Made by a program: the position numbers and the translations under genes. 6,329 bases of DNA from Acidobacteriaceae bacterium. GTDB lineage: Bacteria > Acidobacteriota > Terriglobia > Terriglobales > Acidobacteriaceae. Below are positions 1 to 5,338 of the stretch, in pieces. The stretch is from the NCBI GenBank assembly GCA_027364815.1, contig DAHXOQ010000168.1:1-6329 (forward strand), given 5' to 3'. The notes under the pieces were generated by a model, which was not told the origin of the DNA, did no database searches, and saw nothing but the letters and a program-made list of their open reading frames with translations. Positions within the stretch are counted from its first letter, which is position 1, and each line of letters begins with the position of its first letter.

Positions 1-24
1 CCACAAGAAGGAGAACGGAAATGA
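1..24 (+). CDS. Possible 3' end of an upstream gene overlapping hisB
   Basis: Reading from base 1, seven sense codons (Pro-Gln-Glu-Gly-Glu-Arg-Lys) are followed by TGA at 22-24. That stop overlaps the hisB ATG (21-23) as ATGA, the same arrangement as hisH/hisF at 1309-1312. In an operon this compact, this could be the C-terminus of the preceding his gene (for example hisC or hisD). Seven codons cannot identify a family, and another frame is also open to the window edge, so this is only a positional inference. Confidence 0.3.
   Translation, partial: PQEGERK
7..13 (+). promoter_or_regulatory. Shine-Dalgarno site of hisB
   Basis: GAAGGAG lies 7 nt before the ATG at 21. It decides the hisB start: there is no other ATG, GTG or TTG in frame between the window edge and the conserved IGPD core, so the unusual Lys-rich N-terminus of HisB appears to be really translated. 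Confidence 0.75.
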
Positions 25-740
25 AATCGCCCAAGAAACAAATCGCAAAAAAATCTCCACGCATCAAAGTTCTTACGCGCAAATCGGCAAAGTCCGCGCA
101 GAAAATTTTCCCGCTGCGCACGGCAACCGTCATTCGCCACACCACCGAAACTCAAATCGATCTCTCGCTCACCATCGAAGGCAGCGGCCTCTACAAAATC
201 AACACCGGCATTCGCTTCTTCGACCACATGCTTGAGCTCTTCACGCGTCACGGCGCCTTCAATCTCACCCTCACCTGCAACGGCGATCTCGATGTCGACC
301 AGCACCACTCAGTTGAAGATGTCGGCATCGCGCTCGGCGAGGCATTTGACCGCGCACTCGGCGACAAGCGCGGGATTCTTCGCGCCGGCTACTTCCTCAT
401 GCCCATGGATGAAACTCTGGCCATCGCCGCCATCGATCTCAGCGGCCGTGCCGCCTTTGCCGTTGACACCGCAGTCCGCACGCGTCTTGTCGGCGATCTG
501 CAAACCGAGCTAGTTACTGACTTCTTTGAAGGCTTCGCCCGCGGGGCACGAGCCAATGTCCACGTCAAAACCATGTACGGCCGCTCCAACCACCACAAGA
601 TCGAAGCCATCTTCAAAGCCTTCGCCCGCGCCCTGCGCGTTGCCTGCTCGCGCGATCCACAACTCGCCGAGATGCTGCCATCAACGAAAGGCCTGCTCAG
701 ATGCGCGTCACTGTCATCGATTACAAGGCCGGCAACTTGA
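21..740 (+). CDS. hisB: Imidazoleglycerol-phosphate dehydratase (HisB, monofunctional)
   Basis: Catalyses the Mn-dependent dehydration of imidazole-glycerol phosphate to imidazole-acetol phosphate in cytosolic histidine synthesis. The IGPD core spans about residues 33-226. It has FFDHM (66-70), RHGAF (76-80), the metal-binding DQHHSVED (93-100), SNHHKIEAIFKAFARAL (189-205) and the terminal PSTKG (220-224). There is no N-terminal histidinol-phosphatase domain, unlike the bifunctional enterobacterial HisB. At 239 aa it is longer than the usual roughly 195-200 aa because both ends are extended. Residues 1-30 are Lys/Arg-rich with no acidic residue, and 13 residues follow the normal terminal STKG-x-L motif because the usual stop is missing. 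The reading frame continues 40 bp into hisH. The start is fixed by a good Shine-Dalgarno site 7 nt upstream. Family identity is certain; the role of the tails is unknown. Confidence 0.97.
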   Translation: MKSPKKQIAKKSPRIKVLTRKSAKSAQKIFPLRTATVIRHTTETQIDLSLTIEGSGLYKINTGIRFFDHMLELFTRHGAFNLTLTCNGDLDVDQHHSVEDVGIALGEAFDRALGDKRGILRAGYFLMPMDETLAIAAIDLSGRAAFAVDTAVRTRLVGDLQTELVTDFFEGFARGARANVHVKTMYGRSNHHKIEAIFKAFARALRVACSRDPQLAEMLPSTKGLLRCASLSSITRPAT

Positions 741-1312
741 CCTCCGTCCTCAAGACGCTCACCCACCTCGGCGCAGAGTGCGAGGTCACTGATGATCCTG
801 TGCGCGTTCAAAAGGCCGAGCGCCTCGTCTTGCCTGGAGTTGGGCATTTTGCCGCGACAAAACTACTCGACGACCGCGGCCTCACTCGCGCTGTGCGTGA
901 AAAAATTGCGGATGGAACTCCCTTCCTCGGCATCTGCGTCGGCATGCAATGGCTCTACGCCGGCAGCACGGAAGCGCCAGATCAACCAGGCCTCGCATAC
1001 TTCGCCGAGCAGTGCGCCCGCTTCCCGAACGTGAGCGAAAAAGTTCCTCACGTCGGCTGGAACTCGATTCGCATCTCTCCAAACTCCAAACTCTTCGCCG
1101 GAGTTGCCGACAATTCTTTTGTCTACTTCACGCATTCCTACAAAGCGCCCGTCACCGCTGACACAGCAGCCACGACCGACTACATTGAACCTTTCGCGGC
1201 CTCAGTTGAGAGAAACAACGTCTTCGGTGTTCAATTCCACCCCGAAAAATCCAGCGACGTCGGACTCAAAATTCTTTCGAACTTTCTCGCCTTCAACACG
1301 GAGGCAATATGA
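701..1312 (+). CDS. hisH: Imidazole glycerol phosphate synthase, glutaminase subunit (HisH)
   Basis: Class I glutamine amidotransferase that hydrolyses glutamine and channels ammonia to HisF. The 203 aa length is normal. Visible landmarks are the N-terminal VIDYKAGNL (5-13), the PGVG oxyanion-region motif (45-48), the nucleophile elbow GICVG with Cys79, PHVGWN (116-121), and the FHPEKS motif with catalytic His180 and Glu182. The whole Cys-His-Glu triad is therefore present. The ATG at 701 is supported by GAAAGG at 686-691 inside hisB, 9 nt away, and by the match of the translated N-terminus to the family. The gene overlaps the end of hisB by 40 bp and the start of hisF by 4 bp, which fits translational coupling and equal expression of the two synthase subunits. 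Confidence 0.97.
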   Translation: MRVTVIDYKAGNLTSVLKTLTHLGAECEVTDDPVRVQKAERLVLPGVGHFAATKLLDDRGLTRAVREKIADGTPFLGICVGMQWLYAGSTEAPDQPGLAYFAEQCARFPNVSEKVPHVGWNSIRISPNSKLFAGVADNSFVYFTHSYKAPVTADTAATTDYIEPFAASVERNNVFGVQFHPEKSSDVGLKILSNFLAFNTEAI

Positions 1313-2082
1313 TCACCAAGCGCATCATCGCCTGTCTCGACGTTCACGCCGGGCGCGTCGTCAAAGGCATTCAATTCGTTGACCTCATCGACGCGGGCGC
1401 CCCGGCTCTCCTTGCCGAGCGTCACGCCCTTGAAGGCGCTGACGAAATCGTCCTTCTCGACATCACCGCAACCCATGAGGGCCGACAAACTCTCCTCGAC
1501 ACAGTGCGCCGCACCGCGCTGCGTCTTTTTGTTCCCTTCACTGTCGGCGGCGGCATCCGAAGCGCTGACGACGCAGCCCAGGTCTTCGATGCGGGCGCTG
1601 ACAAAATCAGCATCAACTCCGCCGCGCTCGCCGACCCCAATCTCATCACTGCAATCGGCAACAGCTTCGGAGCACAAGCCGTCGTCGTCGCCATCGATGC
1701 CCGTCGCGAACCCAACGCGCCCATCAATCAAGCCCGCGTCTTCGTCCAAGGTGGCCGCAAGCCCACCGAACGCCGCGCCGTCGAGTGGGCGCGTGAAGCC
1801 GAATCGCGCGGCGCAGGTGAAATCCTTCTCACCTCCATGGACTCCGATGGCACGCGCACAGGCTTCGACTGCGAACTCACCGCCGCCGTCTCCTCCGCCG
1901 TGCGCATCCCGGTCATCGCCTCAGGCGGCGCAGGAACTCCCGCGCACTTTGTTGACGTCTTCACGCGTGGCCGCGCCGACGCCGCACTTGCCGCCAGCAT
2001 CTTCCACTTCGGCGTTTCCAGCGCCCGTTCGCTCAAACAAGAGCTGGCCCGCGCCGGCGTCTCCGTGAGGCTTCCATGCTGA
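1309..2082 (+). CDS. hisF: Imidazole glycerol phosphate synthase, cyclase subunit (HisF)
   Basis: This (beta/alpha)8-barrel subunit uses ammonia from HisH to convert PRFAR into imidazole-glycerol phosphate and AICAR, the latter feeding back to purine synthesis. The 257 aa length is typical. KRIIACLDV contains catalytic Asp11, and VVVAIDARR contains catalytic Asp130, both at the family's standard numbering. The two phosphate sites appear as TVGGGIRS (78-85) and VIASGGAG (202-209). LLTSMDSDGT (173-182) and ADAALAASIFHFG (223-235) are also typical. The start is an ATGA overlap with the hisH stop, with GGAGG at 1300-1304 only 4 nt upstream. The residues after the usual C-terminal VRL are just Pro-Cys. 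Nothing suggests loss of function. Confidence 0.98.
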   Translation: MITKRIIACLDVHAGRVVKGIQFVDLIDAGAPALLAERHALEGADEIVLLDITATHEGRQTLLDTVRRTALRLFVPFTVGGGIRSADDAAQVFDAGADKISINSAALADPNLITAIGNSFGAQAVVVAIDARREPNAPINQARVFVQGGRKPTERRAVEWAREAESRGAGEILLTSMDSDGTRTGFDCELTAAVSSAVRIPVIASGGAGTPAHFVDVFTRGRADAALAASIFHFGVSSARSLKQELARAGVSVRLPC

Positions 2083-2762
2083 TTCCTTCCATCGACCTAA
2101 TGGGCGGTCGCATCGTGCAACTCGTTCAAGGCGAAAAACTCGCCCTCGCATTCGACGACTTTGAATATTGGATCGAACGCTTCTCGCGCTTCCCTCTCGT
2201 CCAACTCATCGACCTCGCCGCCGCATTGCGCCAGGGCGATAACGCAGCCCTTGTCGAGAAATTTGCCAGGCGTCTTCCGGTTCAGGCCGGCGGCGGCAGT
2301 CACACCGTTGAGCGCGCGCGACAAGTTCTCGCTTCCGGCGCGCAACGCGTCATCCTCGGGTCAGCATTATTTTCTGCTACAGAATCCGAAGCCCGCGTCA
2401 ACACCGAATTCGCCGCCGAAATCTCCGCCGCAATCGGCAAAGCAAAAATCGTTGCCGGCATTGACACGCGCAACGGCAAGATCGCCGTCAAAGGCTGGAA
2501 GGCCCAGCTTGCTCTCACACCCGACGCCGCCATCCCGCAACTTGATCCCTTCGTCGGCGCTTATCTCTACACGCATGTCGATGGCGAGGGCCTACTCGGC
2601 GGTTTCCCCATGGCTGTCGCCGAACGCCTGCGCACACTCACCACGCAGCAGCTCATCGTCGCCGGCGGCATACGTAGCCAACAGGAAGTCGATACTCTGC
2701 ACGCACTCAACATCGACGCAGTTGTTGGCATGGCTGTCTACACCGACCTTCTGAAAGTGTGA
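2076..2762 (+). CDS. hisA: ProFAR isomerase (HisA), short divergent form
   Basis: Probable Amadori isomerase converting ProFAR to PRFAR, the substrate of HisF/HisH. The start IPSIDLMGGRIVQLVQGE (residues 3-20) is the HisA signature with catalytic Asp7. GIDTRNGK (128-135) holds the second catalytic Asp130, and the C-terminal phosphate site appears as AGGIRS (196-201) and VVGMAVY (216-222). It is short for the family (228 aa versus about 240) and several motifs differ. The first phosphate loop reads GGGSH instead of GGGIR. The beta6 loop reads YTHVDGEGLLGG (165-176) where most HisA have YTD-x-x-(R/K)-DGT-x-x-G, so one Asp becomes His and another becomes Glu. I recall similar sequences in acidobacterial his operons. 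GAGG at 2067-2070 precedes the ATG by 5 nt, and the gene overlaps hisF by 7 bp. Operon position supports the assignment strongly. Confidence 0.9.
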   Translation: MLIPSIDLMGGRIVQLVQGEKLALAFDDFEYWIERFSRFPLVQLIDLAAALRQGDNAALVEKFARRLPVQAGGGSHTVERARQVLASGAQRVILGSALFSATESEARVNTEFAAEISAAIGKAKIVAGIDTRNGKIAVKGWKAQLALTPDAAIPQLDPFVGAYLYTHVDGEGLLGGFPMAVAERLRTLTTQQLIVAGGIRSQQEVDTLHALNIDAVVGMAVYTDLLKV

Positions 2763-2840
2763 TGAATTTCACTGACACTTATCAAACATCAGTTAATCTG
2801 AAGACAGAGCTTTTGGAATTTCGAAAGGAACCACACGCAA
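2763..2840 (+). promoter_or_regulatory. Intergenic gap before the aminotransferase, with RBS and a weak promoter candidate
   Basis: This 78 bp gap is more AT-rich than its surroundings. GAAAGGA at 2823-2829 is the likely Shine-Dalgarno site, 11 nt before the ATG at 2841. CTGACA at 2772-2777 followed 16 nt later by TAATCT (2794-2799) could be a poor sigma-70-like promoter, with a good -35 but a poor -10. I see no terminator hairpin after hisA, so read-through from the his operon remains possible. Confidence 0.3.
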
Positions 2841-4016
2841 ATGACTACGAAAACGCGCGGCATTCATCTCGCACACCGTCTCGATGAAGTTGGCTTCTCT
2901 GACATCGTGCAGATTCGCAACAAGGTCATGGCACTCAAGGCCGAGGGTCAGCAGGTGCACGCCTTCCACGGCGGCGAACCCTTCTTCGAAACTCCTGAAG
3001 CGATCAAGCGCGCCGCAACCCAAGCTCTCACAGACAATCACACACATTACGCGCCGTCGTCAGGAATACTTCCCTTGCGCGAAGCACTCGCACAAAAGCT
3101 CGTTGCAAAAAACAAACTCAGCGTCAGCGTCGATGAAGTCATTGTCACCGTCGGCGGTACGCAGGGTCTCTATGCAGCATTCCAAAGCATCCTCGATCCG
3201 GGCGAAGACGTTCTCGTATTCGATCCTTACTGGACGCCTATCAGCGATCTGATCCGTGGCGCGCAGGCGCGTCCATTGCTTGTACCGTCCGTCACCGCGC
3301 GCCGCAACGGAATCCGCAAAACCCTTGCGCAATTTTCCACGCCGCAGACTCGCGCCATCTATTACAACACACCGCAAAATCCGAGCGGCCTCGTCTTCAC
3401 GCGCGCTGAAGCTGAAGAAGTTGCAGCCTTCGCAATTGAGCGCGACCTCATCGTCATCGCCGACGAAGCCTATGAAGATCTCGTGTACGAGGGCACCCAT
3501 TTCTCCATCGCCTCGCTCCCCGGCATGGCCGAGCGCACCATCACCTGTTTTACTTTCTCCAAGTCCTACGCGATGACCGGATGGCGCGCCGGATACGCGG
3601 TTGCCAAAGAACCTTTTATGACCGCGCTGCGCAAAATCGTTCTCTACTCCACCAACGGAGTCACCACGCCCGTGCAGTACGCAATGGTCGAAGCTCTCAA
3701 AACACCCGAGTCTGAAATCACCACGCGTCGTGAAGAGTATCTTCAGCGCCGCGACCTTCTCGTTGCCGGACTCAATGAAGCCGGCCTCCCCTGCGAACCT
3801 CCCGCCGGCGCATTCTACGCATTCCCCAACGTCGAGAAAATCAGCCGCAACAGCCGTGAAGCCGCATCGATTCTCCTGGAGAAGGCGCACATCGCCACCA
3901 TCCACGGATCCGTTTTCGGCGCGCAGGGAGAAGGCCATCTTCGCTTCGGTTACGCTGTATCAATTAAGGAAATCAAGGATTGTGTCTCTGCACTGCGCAG
4001 TTTTTTGAAATCGTAA
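2841..4016 (+). CDS. PLP-dependent class I/II aminotransferase (aspartate/aromatic type)
   Basis: Fold-type I aminotransferase of 391 aa, a full-length family member, presumably cytosolic. Landmarks in order are GGEPFFETP (44-52, the substrate-side G-x-P motif), Tyr70 and the SSGILPLR segment (73-80), VTVGGTQGL (102-110, cofactor phosphate region), NTPQNPSG with Asn180, DEAYEDLVYEG with Asp208 and Tyr211, SKSYAMTGWRAGY with the Schiff-base Lys241 and Arg249, PPAGAFYAFP (320-329), and HLRFGYA with carboxylate-binding Arg368. The pattern fits aspartate or aromatic/branched aminotransferases better than HisC, which normally has different flanking motifs and is shorter. It follows hisA after 78 bp in the same direction, so it may be part of the his transcript or have its own promoter. 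A donor role such as glutamate:oxo-acid transfer is certain only at class level; the real substrate cannot be read from sequence. Confidence 0.93.
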   Translation: MTTKTRGIHLAHRLDEVGFSDIVQIRNKVMALKAEGQQVHAFHGGEPFFETPEAIKRAATQALTDNHTHYAPSSGILPLREALAQKLVAKNKLSVSVDEVIVTVGGTQGLYAAFQSILDPGEDVLVFDPYWTPISDLIRGAQARPLLVPSVTARRNGIRKTLAQFSTPQTRAIYYNTPQNPSGLVFTRAEAEEVAAFAIERDLIVIADEAYEDLVYEGTHFSIASLPGMAERTITCFTFSKSYAMTGWRAGYAVAKEPFMTALRKIVLYSTNGVTTPVQYAMVEALKTPESEITTRREEYLQRRDLLVAGLNEAGLPCEPPAGAFYAFPNVEKISRNSREAASILLEKAHIATIHGSVFGAQGEGHLRFGYAVSIKEIKDCVSALRSFLKS

Positions 4017-4051
4017 TCTAAGTTTTTCTATTTCTATCAAACATTGAGTGC

Positions 4052-4084
4052 CCCATCCTTTCGCTTTTCTTGCGCAAGGGTGGG
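4052..4084. repeat. Imperfect hairpin between convergent genes, possible dispersed palindrome/terminator
   Basis: CCCATCCTT (4052-4060) pairs with AAGGGTGGG (4076-4084) over 9 bp with one G-T wobble. After a T/C mismatch, CGC (4062-4064) pairs with GCG (4072-4074) around a 7 nt T-rich loop. It sits 35 nt after the aminotransferase stop and 9 nt after the end of the minus-strand FUSC gene, so it could stop transcription from either side. Neither side has a proper U-tract, so it is not a textbook intrinsic terminator. From memory, similar palindromes with a CCCCATCC arm and a GGGTGGGATG arm recur between genes in acidobacterial genomes; this could not be checked here. Confidence 0.55.
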
Positions 4085-4093
4085 ATGCCGGAA

Positions 4094-5242
4094 TTACTCT
4101 GCTCCATGCTCCGCCAGCGTCTTGCTTGTCTCGATACGCGACGCCCGTAACAATCTTGCCAACTGCTTCAAGTGCAACTGTACAGCATAGACACGCAAAA
4201 TTTCCTCTTGCGAGAAATTCGCTCCCGTATGCCGCACCTCCAGCATTCTGTTTTCCAGATCTTCAATATCCTCTTCCAATTTCAATCTCGACTGCGGTGT
4301 CGCAAATCGCCACTTGTGAATCCGCTCCGCCACATAATGAAAGCCCATATGAATATCGGAGGCCAGCTTGCCCAGCGCCGGCTCCAGTTGCTGCGCAAAG
4401 CGATCATTGTGGCTGTTACGCACCGCCAACTCCAGAGCCGCCAGCGCATCGCGCAGTGAACGCGCAAACTGCATCAGCAATCCCAGCGCCTCCAGCACTC
4501 CACGCCCGCCCGATGGCTCATTGCGCGCCGCATCCATCAGCTGATTGTTAGCGCGCCGCAGCGCATCGGCACGCGCACGCACATCGTTGAGCTCCTCGTC
4601 AGCATCGCCGCGATAGCCCTTCAGAATCGCCTCAAACAAAGCGCCCAATTGCAAAAATTCTTCCGTCAATCCCTCGCGCAATCGAATCCGCGCGCGGTCA
4701 GGAAACACCAGAGTCGAGACCGCCAACGCAACCGCAATCCCCAGCAGCACCTCAATCACGCGATGAACGGCAAAGGTCAAACCCGGCCCGCTTTTCTGCG
4801 CTGCAAGAATAATAATGACCGTCACGCCGGCCAATCGCGTGCTGCTCTTGAGTCCGAGGAAGACGCAAACCAGCGTGCTCGCGAGCAATGCCAGCAAAAA
4901 ATTCCAGGGCTGCACCGGGTAGAGTGAAAATGCAAATCCAAAGGCCGCGCCTATCAGCGTTCCCACCGCGCGATCGCGTGATGCGGTCACCGTCGATCCG
5001 ACATAAGATTGCAGAACGATAATGACCGTGATGACTGCCCAGTAGCCATCGTGCAAGCCAAGCATCTGCGGAATGAACCAGGCAATCGCCGCTGCGAGCG
5101 TTGTCTTCAGCGCATGAATCACAAGCCCGCGCTTCTCGCTGCTCACGCGGCTCCACCAGCCAGTCGGCTCCGTCGCCGGCATCACCGCCGCTTCCAGCTC
5201 CGCAATTGAATCCGTTCTTTTTTTCTTTAACCGCATACTCAC
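4094..5242 (-). CDS. FUSC-family inner-membrane protein (putative aromatic-acid/small-molecule exporter type)
   Basis: This 382 aa protein has an N-terminal membrane domain and a long soluble helical tail. About six hydrophobic segments lie near residues 41-60, 67-83, 93-109, 114-130, 138-150 and 160-180. The FUSC hallmark appears as DRAVGTLIGAAFG (90-102), with the second half RVIEVLLGIAVALAVSTLVFP (161-181). Residues 182-382 are charged and helix-rich and probably cytoplasmic. Larger relatives such as AaeB and YccS carry two membrane units plus extra domains; this has only one, so it may act as an oligomer. Related proteins include aromatic acid exporters, but the substrate here is unknown. 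The start is GTG at 5242 (an in-frame TAA lies directly upstream at 5245-5243); an ATG two codons later (5236) is an equally reasonable start, and the ribosome site is weak for both. It is divergent from the dehydrogenase gene and convergent with the aminotransferase gene. Confidence 0.88.
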   Translation of the reverse strand: MSMRLKKKRTDSIAELEAAVMPATEPTGWWSRVSSEKRGLVIHALKTTLAAAIAWFIPQMLGLHDGYWAVITVIIVLQSYVGSTVTASRDRAVGTLIGAAFGFAFSLYPVQPWNFLLALLASTLVCVFLGLKSSTRLAGVTVIIILAAQKSGPGLTFAVHRVIEVLLGIAVALAVSTLVFPDRARIRLREGLTEEFLQLGALFEAILKGYRGDADEELNDVRARADALRRANNQLMDAARNEPSGGRGVLEALGLLMQFARSLRDALAALELAVRNSHNDRFAQQLEPALGKLASDIHMGFHYVAERIHKWRFATPQSRLKLEEDIEDLENRMLEVRHTGANFSQEEILRVYAVQLHLKQLARLLRASRIETSKTLAEHGAE

Positions 5243-5338
5243 TTACAAGTTTCTCATGCGCTTCGCAACGCTGTACCATGAAAAAAGAAGGCGCCGCTGG
5301 CCTTTGTTCGATACAGCACACACGCCAAAGGAGTTCTC
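5243..5338. promoter_or_regulatory. Divergent intergenic region with RBS of the dehydrogenase gene
   Basis: This 96 bp region separates two head-to-head genes and must hold the promoter(s) for at least one of them, probably both. AAAGGAG at 5327-5333 is a strong Shine-Dalgarno site 5 nt before the ATG at 5339. I could not find a convincing -35/-10 pair on either strand, nor a clear operator palindrome beyond a 6-bp GGCGCC. On the minus strand GAGAA (5251-5255) is at best a weak ribosome site for the FUSC gene. Confidence 0.5.

Noticed and set aside
1231..1749. 172-codon minus-strand frame across hisH/hisF
   Set aside because: Antisense to two well-conserved genes, Asp/Gly-rich with no family resemblance.
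2763..2840. Terminator after hisA
   Set aside because: No GC-rich stem followed by a T-run could be found in the gap.
3060..3938. Long (292-codon) open frame on the minus strand opposite the aminotransferase
   Set aside because: It lies wholly antisense to a gene with a full set of family motifs, has no recognisable domain, and is of a kind expected in GC-rich codon-biased DNA where stops are rare in mirror frames.
2780..4044. Exact 10-mer TATCAAACAT in both gaps flanking the aminotransferase gene (2780-2789 and 4035-4044)
   Set aside because: Repeated 10-mers are expected by chance in a window this size. The flanking bases differ and there is no palindrome or element boundary to support a target-site duplication or operator.
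4048..4551. 167-codon plus-strand frame starting in the hairpin
   Set aside because: It begins inside the palindrome and runs antisense to the FUSC gene, with a Pro/Ala/Cys-rich composition typical of a shadow frame.
4752..5321. 189-codon minus-strand frame overlapping the FUSC gene in another frame
   Set aside because: Its composition is non-membrane-like and low in any recognisable motif, whereas the alternate frame encodes a clear FUSC membrane domain. It would also need to start upstream in the divergent gap.
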